Shown here: positions 25,016 to 37,441 of the stretch, in pieces
Numbering within the stretch: the first letter of the stretch is position 1
Layout: each line of letters starts with the position of its first letter
DNA from: Talpa occidentalis
Taxonomy: Eukaryota > Chordata > Mammalia > Eulipotyphla > Talpidae
NCBI RefSeq assembly: GCF_014898055.3
Contig: NW_023604861.1
Coordinates: forward strand, 76,272,292-76,336,291
Reading direction: 5' to 3'
Length of the DNA: 64,000 nt
Notes under the pieces: model-generated
The model's input: only the letters and a program-made list of their open reading frames with translations
Told to the model about the DNA's origin: nothing
The model's database searches: none
Translations under genes and position numbers: made by a program

Positions 25016-25484
25016 ATATTTTCAATATATTTGTACCAAAACCCATCATTTTGTCACTACATGTTTCTTTTATATTGTAGAGTATTTAAAACAGGTTTTT
25101 TTTTTTTAAAGTTTTAACTGTTCCACCCACATTGCGTCTGTCCTCCATGAGGCTTGGAGCCTTCCTTGGCAGATGTTTATTATCCCCACACCAGAAGGAG
25201 AGGGCTGTGGTCAGTCATCATATTGTGAAGACACTCAACCTTTGTAGAAGACTCAGTTGAGAGAGGGGGTGCTGGCCTCTGAACAGTGACTAGTACACCC
25301 TCAACCCAGCAAGGATATAAGCCTCCTGGGACATAGATCTACCACCTCCAGGCCAAACTTCAAATGAATAAAACCTTATGAGAGGATCCTGAACCAGAAC
25401 TGCATGTCCAAGGCACTCTCAAATATTTGATGCACAGGAAGTATGAGGATAAGGAACGAACTTTTTTTATTAAATAAAATATAT

Positions 25485-25745
25485 AGGGGCCTCCCCAGTG
25501 GCGCAGCGGGTTGAGCACAACTCTGTGAAGCTGTCCACAGCCTCTGCAGTGCTGGTTCGATTCCTGACCAGCCAGGGAGAATCCCACATGGCGAGGCAGA
25601 CCTCTCCTGTCTCACCCTCTGCTCCCCTCAGCACGTTTTCGGTCCGTCTGCCTGTTCTACTCCCTGCTCTGTCTCTGGTGAATCCTCTCACCCTCCTGCG
25701 ACTCTGGCCTGTACCCCAGCTCTTGTATAAATAAATCTTTTTTAA
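25485..25745 (+). mobile_element. tRNA-derived SINE, plus orientation
   Basis: Head aggggcctccccagtggcgc, good A box and B box (ggttcgattcc), tail ataaataaatctttttt. It faces the next SINE tail to tail. Target duplication not clean (AT-rich flanks). Confidence 0.9.
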
Positions 25746-25761
25746 CTATATATGTAATTTA

Positions 25762-26051
25762 TTTTTTTAAAGATTTATTTATTTATGCACAGAAGAGCTG
25801 GGGTACAGGCCAGAGGTGCGGGGGTGGGGTGGGGTGGGGAGTGAGGGTGAGAGGATTCACCAGAGACAGAGTGGGGAACAGGACAGGCAGATTACTGAAA
25901 TACACTGCTGAGGGGAGCAGCGGTTGAGTCAGGAGAGGTCTGCTGTGCCATGTGGGTCACCTCTCTGACTAGGGATGGAATCGTGCTGCAGAGGCTGCAG
26001 ATAGCTTCATGGTGCTGACGCTTAACCCCTTGCACCACCAGGGAGGACCCC
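25762..26051 (-). mobile_element. tRNA-derived SINE, minus orientation
   Basis: T-rich tail with aaagatttatttatttatgc, a purine-rich expansion (gggggtggggtggggtgggg, 25819-25838) and head ccaccagggaggacc. Flanked by tatgtaattta / catgtatttta. Second partner of an inverted SINE pair. Confidence 0.88.
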
Positions 26052-26514
26052 CATGTATTTTAAAGCAGGCAAATGACACTGCTGCCATTTGCTAGTGTGT
26101 CTGTTTTGGGGGGTGGGGGTGGAGAACACATGAGGGCATGTGTGCCTGCATGATTTGAGGAGAGAGAATTCAGTAAAGAGAAAGACTTGCCTTCCAATTT
26201 AAGACTCACTTTAAGACCTTGAATCACTCCTCTACCAAGAACTTGAAAGTTTTTAGGCTTTTCTTTCATGTACAGGTGTTTTATTTCTGTACCATTTTAG
26301 GTTGCCATTTTCCAACTGTATCTTTTCTATACCATTTTACTTTGTGTCTCTCAGAATTCCTCACGAATGTATCTTTTATGCCTCCCTCATTTTAAAGAAT
26401 TTAGAAAAGGGAACTAGTAGCATCTAACCAAAAAGTGACTTAGAAAAGGAAAAGGGCCTAGAATATTTATAAATTAAAAGACATAATGAAGTAGCAGTGG
26501 TTAAAGATATTAAA

Positions 26515-26890
26515 AAGTATTTCAAACCTCTTGCCATAACATACTTCTCCAAATTCATCATTTACCACTTTCCTAGATCACTATACTCTAGAAACAAGCA
26601 TCAAACTTTTTCCTACTTCAGAACCTTTGTATTTGCTATTTTTCAAACATGAAAATCTGTTATTTCTAATGATTCAGATCTGTATACAAATGTCATTATT
26701 TCCCCAAAAAGTCTTCGCCAGTGACTACCATTTAAAATAGCTCAATCCCATTTTCTGATATATTATTGTTTGGGTTTAACTTTATATAGCTTATCCTTAT
26801 TATCTTTTTTTTTTTTTTTGCTCACTTCTCTTGAGTACCTCCACTAGCATTCATGCTAGATAAAGCTGTCCACTATATAAGCATTTGATA
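26515..26890 (+). repeat. L2 LINE 3'-end fossil, plus strand
   Basis: 'cctacttcagaacctttgta' (26613-26632) and the following segment about 'cccaaaaagtcttcgccagt' match the layout of the L2 3' region: first a 'cctcagggcctttgcacatg'-like phrase, then an 'aagccttccctgac'-like phrase. Heavily diverged. Confidence 0.5.
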
Positions 26891-27789
26891 ACTACAAATT
26901 TAGGAAGATATAACTGATGAAATAAGGTCTCAGAAAAGGCAAGCATCACTATTGAAGATGGAATGTTAACTATGAAAAGAGATTTCTGAGATAGATGGAG
27001 ATGAATGGATAAAAGTTAAAACATTTCATAAAAATTATGTGAAGTAGGGAGAAAACAGGAGACATTGAGGATTAATGACTTTTTTTTTTAAAAGAAGAAA
27101 GAAGAGAGGTCTTCTACTGAGTGAGGCAGGAATGGAGGGGAGCTTATCAGGAGTGGTTTTGGATATAGTCACTGTGAGGAAAAAAATGAAAAAACAAGCT
27201 AAACCTGAATACCTCCTTGCTACCCTGTTCCTTTTCCCAACGGACAGATACTATTCATTTTTCTTGCCTGATTTGTATGAATGTTCTGTGTCCTCCAGAG
27301 CTGAAGTTGATTTGGTTCACACCTTCTACCCCTTTCCTGGGTTTTTCCAATAATCTCACCAATCAAAGAACTTTTCTTTGTCCCAATCCAACCTACTGAC
27401 AAATTTTACCCAATAATAAATCTCATCATAACCCCCCTTCTATTTACAGAACACTGAAAATTAAAGAAATGGCATTATCATTTGAATTTTTTTAAATGTG
27501 AAATATATCACACAATGTATACAACTTATTAGTGAATAATAACATGAATATCCTATACCAATCATCCAAATTAGGAAACAAAAATACTACTTTAAAATCC
27601 TCACCATCTCTCTCACTCTTATTCCCTCCTCCAGAGATAAATAGCACACTGAAGTTTTGGTAACTTTTTCCCTTTCTTTTTTTTAAACTAGATTACTAGC
27701 TGTGCCTGAACCCCTAAAGTTATGGTGCTGATGAATGGAGAAACAAGATGTGGTATAGCCAAACTGTGATATGTTATTAAGCTTTAAAA

Positions 27790-28140
27790 TAAATTAAAGC
27801 ATTCCTCTATTTAAAATCCTCCTATGGCTTCCTATGGCCTAAAATAAATTCTAGAACTGTCACTAGTTGACAAAAACTTGTTATCTCTTTAGTCTCTTTA
27901 TACTTGTCTGTCTTTATGCTGCCCTCTTTACCCAGAATCTATCTCCCACCATTCAGTAGCTGATTTAATCTGCTTTTCAGATGCCACCTCCTCCATGAAG
28001 CATTCCTGTCTCCAAGTCAGAGCGTATCTTTCTTCATTTAAAAACATGTAACACTATATTTCCTGTCCATTACCTATGGAAACATTATCTATGGTAGCTT
28101 TGCTTCTATTCTAACTACTTTTTAATCACTTTCATTCTTT
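27790..28140 (+). repeat. L2 LINE 3'-region fossil, plus strand
   Basis: 'aaatcctcctatggcttcct' (27816-27835) corresponds to the L2 'aaaccctccaatggcttccc' segment and 'atgccacctcctccatgaag' (27981-28000) to the terminal 'tgtcacctcctccaggaagc' segment. No open frame. Confidence 0.55.
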
Positions 28141-28169
28141 GGTTTCATTAACACTGTAGTCCTCTCATT

Positions 28170-29230
28170 GTTTACTCTCTCAGTTGCTGCTTAATATTTT
28201 TCACTGTTTTTTTTTTCCTTGTCCATCTCTTAAATATTGGGTCCCTTGGGGTCTTACTCAGGATCCACCTCTCATCTCTTTATATACTCCTTGCAAAATA
28301 TCTTATCTTACTAATTACTACTTACATACTGATGATGCCTACTTAGCAGTCACCAATTCTCTCCTGAGCATCTGGTTTCTACATCCAACTTCTACTGGCC
28401 ATCTCCACACAATATTCCACATTCACTTTGTTTACTGTTTCTAAAACAATGTATATTCTTCCCTTTCAGACTCCTTCCACAGATCAGTCACAATGAATGG
28501 AACTTATCTAGTTACCTACATCAAAAATTTTAGTGTCACTTTTTTGGGGGTGGGGGGCGGGAGTGGAGGGATTGGGGTCAGAATGGGGGGGTTGCAATTG
28601 TATGGGGAATATAAAAATAAAATTTATTATTAAAAAAATAAAAAAATAAAAAAAATTTTAGTGTCATAATCATCATTATTTCTTTCACAATCCTCCACAT
28701 CCCATCAATCACAAACCTGTTGTTATAAGCTAAGTATTTCTTAAATTCATCTAGTTCTCTGCATCTCTGCTGCTACCAAAATAGTTTGACTCCAAAAATC
28801 TTAACCAACTACTCAGAAAGTCCTCACCTTGCATCCCTGCCTCTGCTCTGACTCTTCCAATCCATTCTCCACACTGTTGCCAGTGCAATTTTCCAGTCAA
28901 CAACAATCATGTCAGTTTCTCAGAAACTACTTAATGACCCACTGTGTTTAGGATAAAATTTCAATGACACACAAGACCATGCATGAAACAATCCTTGCTT
29001 GCAGCTCCAGCTTCACCTCTGAACACTGAAGTCTTGGAGTCCCATGAGTCATGTCACATTGTCTAGTTCCTTTTTGTCTTTATACATTTATTTCATGTGA
29101 AGTGTACCTAATTATCGTTATTTCCCTCTCCCTAACCATTGACCTAGTTAACCTGACTATATGCCAGGCCTCAGGTAAGCCAAAACTTTCTCCAGGAAAG
29201 TTTCCCCACTATCAGGCCCCATTAAGATTT
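28170..29230 (+). pseudogene. L2-clade LINE reverse-transcriptase fossil
   Basis: A decayed ORF2 C-terminal half. One frame around 28320-28345 still reads LHTDDAYLAV, the position of the YADD catalytic motif of CR1/L2 reverse transcriptases; the first two residues of the motif have changed. Downstream segments line up with the L2 order: 'ttccaatccattctccacac' (28855-28874), 'aatgacccactgtgtttagg' (28934-28953), and a 3' part near 29160. Interrupted by a 113 bp L1 insertion at 28539. Not functional. Confidence 0.6.
28539..28651 (+). mobile_element. Very short 5'-truncated L1 3'-end insertion
   Basis: Only the G-rich 3' UTR stretch and the A-rich end are present. A perfect 16 bp target duplication aaaaattttagtgtca (28523-28538 and 28652-28667) proves a recent retrotransposition event into the L2 fossil. 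Compare the L1 ends at 29845 and 35545. Confidence 0.85.
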
Positions 29231-29844
29231 GGATAGATGGCCAAGATAATTCCATCACAGGTACTTTCAAGAGTATCTCCTCCCACGTCCCACACTAAGA
29301 CTATAAACCACTTGAGTATGACAGGTAACTTACTTAAGGATATTCTTTATTTTAATGTAAATACATGTTGTCAAATGAATGAATCTTTTATTCTACTAAA
29401 AACAAGAACATAAGTTCCCCACTGACAAAATATGCAATTGCCCCATATTAGGCCCAGAAAAAAAAAAAAACCAGCATAAAACATTTTTTCACATGGTCAA
29501 ATAAGATTTAATTTTCAAGGGACATTATCAAAATAAAAAAAAAAAAGCCAAAATGCTAGAAAAAAAGCTACAACAGTCTCATAGTCCAAGTCCCTGCCTT
29601 TAAACCAATAAAATATGACAAATTCAACAAATTCCTCAGTTACATATGACCAAATATTTACCAATTATTGTTAGCAGTATTATTTAAAATATGTAAAGTT
29701 ACAAAATTAGACATATAGAATCTAAATAAGATGTTAAGATAAAAATAGACACACCACATATGCATTAATATGTTAATGTTGATAAATAAACAACATTGAG
29801 AAACATGACTATCCTTTAGATTTGGATACTGTAACCTACTTGAA

Positions 29845-30185
29845 TTTAGAGATTTTATCATTTTAAACAAAATGAATGGACTGGAGGGGATTATGCTTAG
29901 CAAAATACTCCAGAAGGAGAAAGACAAATACCTGACTCATATGTGAAATATAGAGAAACAAAACCTAGAGTAAGGCAAAACCAAACCCCAGAAATCTGAC
30001 TATAAAACTGAGGCTAGGGGAGGGAGAGGAGGCAACTAGAGAGGAAAACAGGAACCCAATGGACCATGGTGAAGGACTATGGGTGCCTTGCTGGTGGTAT
30101 AGTAACATATACCAAAAGAGATTGGATCCTGTATTTCTGATCCATATACAATGTTGTAAACCAATGTTACCATAATAAAAAAAAG
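29845..30185 (+). mobile_element. L1 3'-end fragment, plus strand
   Basis: The ORF2-end/3' UTR layout is kept: 'ggggattatgcttagcaaaa', 'gggagggagaggaggcaact', 'gcctcaataaaa'-like end here reading 'ttaccataataaaaaaa'. A phrase 'caatgttgtaaaccaatgtt' is shared with the ends at 45395 and, reversed, 35555. Confidence 0.75.
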
Positions 30186-32420
30186 TTATAAAAATATTTT
30201 AAATCCATTCAAAATAAAAAATTTGCTTCTGGTAAATTGCTTTGGATATTCAAGGAAGAGAAATTATATGGGCAAGTTTGTCCAGCTGTGAAGATGATTT
30301 CCCTACCTCAATTATTTTAGCATATTACTAACATAAGTCTACTTTAAATATACTACATCACCCTGTATATTTTCTTTATAGCTTAATATCGACCATCAAA
30401 GTCACTGGTGTCCACACCCTCTTTAAAAACAATCATTCATATATCATTGAAGGAAAATATTTCTGAAGTATATTTTATTTTAACGTGTATTGTCAAACTG
30501 ACATGAACAATTATAAGAGTTTATATTTTTTTAAGCAATAAAACTAGGAGAAGAGATGAAACTAGTCTGATAGCATTTCACTGTCTCAATCAAGGTTCTA
30601 ATAGTCAAAATTTCTACCACTTTTAATGAAGTACCATTTAAGAAAAATTATTATTTATGAAAATCAGTTTTGTTGTGAAATATCTCTAAAGGTAAAACAA
30701 CCACAACTAATACAGGTATCTTCAAAGCAATACTTTCCAGTCATTAAAATTCATGGACTGATGTCTATTTCTTATATTTTTTTTTGATTTCCTACTTTTC
30801 AATGTGTGAACTTAATCTTCTAGAACTTTAATAAAAGAATATGGTTTCAACATCTGATGCTTAAATATTTAAGGTAAGCTACTGATAATTCAGCAAAAAT
30901 AACATTTGGTGAAAAGTGAAACTTTTCTCAAATGTGCAATTACTAATTTTTAAATTAATTTGTAATTTTTTCTAAGACATTTAACTCATAATTTACCCTT
31001 ATACAGAAAGCTGCATCATATCATTGCAAACCAGCTAATTTTTGACACTGTAGCCCCTCTTTCCATTTGAAGTTAAAAATTATACAGATATTACAAGGTG
31101 AAAGCAGACAGAACCCTTTGTGTCAGTTTCCGTAACACAAAGTTAAACTGGAAGTTTCACTGAGGTCTGCATCACAAATAATGGTTAAAAAATTTCTGAT
31201 AAAACTTTGAAAACTTTATCAAAATAACTTCGGTAGTGTGTTTCTTTTTATTAGTTGACTATTATCTATAGAAAATCAGGGAATTTGAACCAATAATTCT
31301 GGTATTACCATTTATTTATAGATGGATGGATAAGTAGATAATTAAAGACATGTTCTGCATTCTCTATTTCTTAAATAATCTAACAATTTAATAATTTGTA
31401 CTGGTGATCTAAATAGAAGCAACATTTCCTATTTAAAGGTTATGTCACAGAAGCTTTATAACGAGTATTACTTGGAAAAGCAATTAGATTTTAAAAACAA
31501 CTAGACGTTTTAAAACCATATAGAAACTGCTTCCTGCATCACTATTGAGATTCAGAAGACAGTCTGCCTAATTGTATTCAAGACAGAAACAAATTTTCTT
31601 TATTAAGAAATATATTTAACTTACTAATTATAAACAATAGGCATAAATATTTGGCCTCTGCTTACATACATTTTCCTTAAACATAAAATATATTTTCTTT
31701 CATAATTAGTGATTTAAACTCTTATAAAATCAGAGTATTAACAACTACTGCAAATGAATTAAATAAAGGTATGAAATTTGTAAAATTCATTAAACATTAA
31801 ATGTTCACTTTCAGAGCAAATAATTGCATACATCAAGTAAAGAGTAAAGAAACGGCAGCTTGTTGGTATAGATGGTCCCTTCTACGGCTAAGAAATGGAC
31901 TTTGTGTTGGTGAGAAGCACACCCCCAATTTTTCAGACATAAAGGAAAGTTAATGGTAGACCAGAAAATATGAGTGGTTTATATTATTTTTGCTAATAAT
32001 ACTGTCTTTATATGTAATCACTTATCTTAAATACAAACAATGCAGACAAGCAGCAAGCTAGAATTACATCTATTACATTTGCCTAATTAAAACATGATTA
32101 AATTCTATATTTCTGGTTAATTGATCCAATTTTGATTTAACAAGCATTTGAATTCAAATGAGTTTCAGTAAAACTATGATTTTTCAAAATTGAAAAATAC
32201 TGTATTTATAATTCAATACAACATGTAATATAATAAGGAATAATCATACATTTTTTTATTTTACATTACTCTTAAGTGAATAATGTTCAAAAGAAATTTA
32301 TTTTGGATTACATTCATAAATATATTTTAGCCATAATATTCTTTCTTGTTTTTCAAAAGTATTTAACAATCTGAAAACTAAAACAAATATTAAAATGTAT
32401 AGCAAATGTTTTGATTTTAC

Positions 32421-32476
32421 CTTAGTTGGTTTTAAAGCATCAAGTGTGGTTTCTGCTCTTTTCTTTTCCCCAATCT
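32421..32476 (-). CDS. Candidate internal coding exon
   Basis: Fifty-six bases on the minus strand; acceptor CAG at plus 32477-32479 with a modest pyrimidine tract, donor GTAAAATC. With one base carried in, it reads (E)IGEKKRAETTLDALKPTK and ends on a codon boundary. The other two frames hit stops. It joins in phase to the exon at 24021 only if that exon uses its inner acceptor. Upstream, the candidate exon at 63053 supplies exactly one base. Moderate evidence. Confidence 0.5.
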
Positions 32477-35400
32477 CTGATGGACGAATACATTATTAAA
32501 TGTTTGAAAGTAAGGGTAGAAGAGTCATGCAAATGCCAGGTTAGTTAAGAAGTTTAAACTAATGAGACCACAGACCAACTTGCTTTTCTTTTCACATTAC
32601 TCAAATCTCTTTGGGCTAAATTTTTGATCACCCTATGAGAATTAGGCATAGCAATCCTATTACTCTAATGAGTATTCTATGTATAACTCCCCATACGTTA
32701 AACATAAGGCTTACAACTTTAAAATGTGTAACATATACACACATACAATACAAAGTGCAAACTCTTTATAAAACCTTAACCATATAATGTATATATACAC
32801 TTAGACATAGTTATACATCAATAATACATATACCCACACTCTACATAGCTAAGAAGTTGAGTTACAGTCATTAAAAGGATTATCCAAATAAATGCCTGCA
32901 TAGCAGTATCTTGGACAGGGTCTGAATGAGCTATATATTTAACTGAGCGTGTCAAATGTGAGGATTCCCATTCTTAAGACTATATGTATTACCTAAATGA
33001 AACTGTTTGAAGTCTGAATACTGCATTCAATAATACAGGCCTGGGAAGGAAGCATTTTTTTTCCTTCCTGAAGTGAATTTGATGCTTCTGAAAGACTGAC
33101 AGATTTGGAAGAAAAAGTATAGCTCTAAACTAAATTAAGTATTCACAGAACAAACACTGCAGCTGCAAGAGCAATTCAAATTTCCTATCACCAATGTTTC
33201 AATCCTCTTTTAAAAGAACGATTTCTGAGGTCAGAGGTTACTCCCATTTTCATGGCTATTCAGCCCCCTGGCTAATGTAGCTAACATGGGCGCCATTAAA
33301 TAGTGACAATTGTGATAATGGATATATCTGCAAGAGCAGCAAGTCATTTCGTAAAAGCTGCCAACTCTATAAAAATAGTGATTTTTCAATTCCACAAATT
33401 GTTTCTCTAACATTTTATCTTAAACTGGATTGCATGACTTAAATACTAAATCTATATTTTAAAATAAAATATGAATTACATGCTACATTCTAAAAATTTC
33501 AAAGGCAACTTAAAATGAATTTAAAATGAAAATATATATCATCAAATAAGCTATGAGCAATGGTCCAACTATTGAACTTACAGTAATCCCAAATTATCTG
33601 TGATGTGTGTGTCTATGAGTCTGTGCACTCATATACCCGTATTTCGCAAATAGAAGGAAAATGACTCTCCCCTTCAAACCTCCTCTGCGAATTATTGATA
33701 ATAACATACTGGTATAACATTTTACAAAAAAGTTGAATATATTCTGAAACAAACGGATAACATATTTTTAACATATATTCATAAGTAATGAAAAAACAGT
33801 ACCTCAAAATAGAAATATCAAAGATTCAAAAGAAAAATACCAAAGGTGGTAGTCTTAAAGTATTATAAAATTAGAGGGAAAGAACTTCATAAAACATAAA
33901 TCTAAATTTCTAAAAATATACTCAGTAGAATACTTCATGTACCAAGTTTGTGCTTGGAAAATAAGTTTTAAAATAATTTTAAAGGCCTATGTTGTTGCGC
34001 TACATTAAAAACAAGTTTTATATAACTCTGGGTCTGATAGAGAATATATGATTCACAGTTAGAAAAATAACATATAAAAATACACATAGTTTGTGTAATT
34101 CTGTCAGTTATGATTTTCTGTGATTACCAGTGAATGTTAAAAATGGTAAGATAGCTTCATTTGTGCTTCCAAAATATCGAAAGATTTAAATACGTAACTG
34201 AAACAACATTATTCACAAAGTTGTTGGAAAACATAAATGATTTTTTTCTTTTAATATCCAAAAGAACTCTCCCAAATTGGAAAAGAACTTTAAGGGGAAA
34301 AAAAACTTTAAGAATTAAGATTTAAGACTTTAAATAATTATTTGGGTAGATATGATTCTTTGTATCTCTAAAATATACAAGTAAAATCAACAATAATTAC
34401 TTTTTCATTTCAGAAACTAAATCTTTAATTATTTAATGACCTAAACTTACATAGGAACGCAAGCTTTTTTAAAAAATGGATAAAAGATAAAACATGCCAA
34501 AAGGAATGCTACTTTTCAGGTTTTAACTTATCAACAATCATTTGATAAGATGAACTGTATTATTACAGATAATTGCTCAAATCCTACGGCGTTTTAGAAT
34601 GATTTGAAATAACAGAGGGTAAACCTGCTTAATTGTAGTCAAAGAGCAATTCAGTATTTAAATATTTTTAGAAAACAAAATTGAATCCATTTTCTTTCCT
34701 GTTTCTTACAAGATTTTCCCCTATAGTTAGTCAAGCTTAAAATGCAATGTAAACAATATATAACATACTTTGAGACATTTATAATCTAAATCACAAATAG
34801 GTCCCTATTTGAAATCCAAGTAATTAATAAAAGAGCAACACTCATTCATTTACTTTAATATTTTGAGAATTCTTATTTCCAAAGTTTCCTCAAACCAGAA
34901 TTTTAATTTCTTCCTCCTGCCTTCCAAAAAGACAGACAAAAAAAGCCTCCACCCTCTTCTTTACATGGTCCTTGCACAATTGCACCATCTAGTGTTTACT
35001 ATGCAATAATCCTACATATTGAGTAATGCTTTCTTGTTATTTACAACAAAACCACCATTACCAGTATTAACCACAACTACCTTGTATCAATCATCCAAAT
35101 TTTTACTTGTTATTTTTGTTGGATTTATAAGTTTAACAGTTTGAGACACATTAAAATTTTAGTTTTTAATTCCTATGTATTTAAATATTCTAAATGTGCC
35201 CTGATGCTGGTTCTTAACATCTGAAAATACATATTTCAATGTGCTCAAAATTATAACATCAAAAAGAATAATGTTTTAAATCTAGAACGTGTTTCAATAA
35301 CAAAGTTAATGTAAAATGAAAATGGTCACTGGCCTCTTCATGAGCAAAAGCAATGACATACAGTATCATTCCCTCTATTCCTTTGGCTTCCTAAGGGCAC

Positions 35401-35544
35401 AAGGTAAACTCCCGTTCCCGTTTTCCACCGAGAATCACACTTTAAATATTATTTAGCTGTGTATAAAAAAAGACTACTATAGTTTCCTAGTAAATAACCA
35501 TTAGATTTTTAAAATTTAATGTTCCTGTTGTAACTTCTTTGTCT

Positions 35545-35825
35545 TTAATTTTTTTTGAGGCAATGTTGGTTTACAATCATGGTATATGGTTTACAGATAC
35601 AGAGTCACACCTCTTCCAATGTATGTTACCACACCACACCCACCACCAAGGCTCCCAAAGCCCTCCACCAGAGTAAAATGGGCCCCGCTCCCTTTGCTTC
35701 TCAACCTCCTCTCTGCTTCTGGTAGTCTCAATTTTATAGGTTTTTAGAATAAGTTTTGGTTTAGTTTTACCTGTTTCTTAATATTCCATGAGTGGAATCA
35801 TTCAATATTTGAACAACAACTTCTT
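35545..35825 (-). mobile_element. L1 3'-end fragment, minus strand
   Basis: Starts (plus strand) with a T-run and 'gaggcaatgttggtttacaa', the reverse complement of the L1 terminus seen at 30155 and 45390. It continues through a C-rich block ('caccacacccaccaccaagg') that is the G-rich 3' UTR in reverse. 5'-truncated. Confidence 0.7.
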
Positions 35826-37129
35826 AAAATGTGCATCCATGAGTGACAAAATACCAAAATTATATTAAATTCACAATATTAACCTTATGCCTATTTGATA
35901 ATATACATAATGATTAAAGTTATCATTATATTCCATATGGTAATAAAGCATAGATCATAAAATGTTCACATGAATTACTATAATCAACATTGTGTTTTAA
36001 TGGTTAAAAGCAGCATTCCTAAAATAAGATCATTGGAGAGAAAGGAAAATCCAGAGAGAACAGAAAGGTACTCCTTCAAAAAACATTCACACTACTATCT
36101 ACACTTGGGAGAGCCAATCCTATTCTCTTGCAGCAGGGTGCCATGGTCGTAAGATTACAGAATTCCCTGGCTTGTAAGTATACCAGTTCTCTAACTTGCC
36201 AACCTTCGGCACCGAAAGTCAGAAGAGAGCCAAATACACTTTGGCATAAAATAGTTAGTGCTAACTTGTGTTAAAGAGTGAGAATGAGTGGTAATGTGTG
36301 TGTGTGGTGTATCAGACAGACACAGACACACAAATACAGGCATATAAAAATGGAGGATTTGATCCAAACTGAAAACAAGTCCAGGTTCACCATGTAAACA
36401 GAAGAGGCATGTAATCAAGTCTTCTCCAGCACTAGGCCTCTATGACCATGAATTTTCTTATCTCTTAAATCTACATACAGTGGTAATCTATCCTTTCTTT
36501 TGTCTTTGAACATTTAGGTTTTTTTACTTTCCCCCTAGTTGACAGATATGTTTTATATAATTTGTCTAAAACTGAACACAAACTATTCAAGTGATAGTCT
36601 TAGTACTACCATATGAAGCAGAGCTCATCTCTACCTGGAAACATCCAAGTGTTTATAGCATATGTTGAATTCTCTGGAGGCTGAAAGTACAGAAGATGTA
36701 ATAACTCTATGACCAAAAAGAAAAAGAAAACGGACAATGGTCTGCAAAGGTTTGCTCCCCCAGCTCCTTTTTAGTTCCTTCTGACATATTCATGAGATTA
36801 TTACTTTCATGAGAACTACGCTCTATAAGATGAGGGGCTCAAATTTAGTCTGAAAACTTTTTCTTAATTAATACTTGCTAAAAGTTTTCCACTTGCTACA
36901 CTGGTCCAGAGGCCCCACGATTCTGATAATAAAGCCTTCAAAGATTCTGAACCATGGTCTAGGGATCTATACCTATCTTAGAATCCCAAGATACCACAAC
37001 TAAAAAAATATGGGCATTGTGTTTAGTGATGCAGAAAGATGACAGAGGCTAGCATGCATTAGTTTAGCAAAAGAAGAAAAGGGAGTGAGATTTGTTTCTG
37101 TTTCTTCTGTGGAATAAAATCACAGTGCA

Positions 37130-37441
37130 GGGCCTCCCTGGTGGCGCAGCGGTTGAGCGCTGGGTTGCGAAGCTGCCCGCGGCCTCTGCGGCGCCGGTTC
37201 GATCCCCGGCTGCTCCCCGGCCACCAGAGGAGGGTCCCACATGGCGTGCAGACCTCTCCTGCCGCCCGCTGCTCCCCTCAGCAGTGTACTTCGGTCCTTC
37301 TGCCTGCTCTGCTCCCCGCTCTGGCTCTGGTGAATTCTCTCACCCTCCCGCGCTTCTGACTGTACCCAGTGCATGTATAAACAAAAAACAAACAAACAAA
37401 CCAGCAAACAAATAAATAAAGCATGCCTCTATAAAAAAAAA
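37130..37441 (+). mobile_element. Young SINE of the long-tailed subtype
   Basis: Nearly identical to 15897-16222, with intact A and B boxes, the same 'ctgctccccggccaccagag' segment and the same long tail ending ccagcaaacaaataaataaa-gcatgcctctat. A perfect 14 bp duplication aaaatcacagtgca lies at 37116-37129 and 37442-37455. Low divergence from its sister suggests a recently active source. Confidence 0.95.

Larger units (their letters stand above)
24114..32420 (-). other. Intron of about 8.3 kb
   Basis: Holds a half SINE, SINE pair, MIR and L2 fossils, and L1 3' ends, all listed separately. Positions 25080-25440 are richer in GC than their surroundings ('gcgtctgtcctccatgaggc', 'ggaaaaggagaggg'-like purine runs) and may be an old LTR or DNA repeat I cannot name. 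I see nothing recognisable in 30186-32420. Confidence 0.4.

Noticed and set aside
33231..33413. 60-codon minus frame with a Cys/His cluster, considered as a zinc-finger exon
   Set aside because: Cys and His spacing does not fit a C2H2 or other known finger, and no matching splice sites in phase were found.
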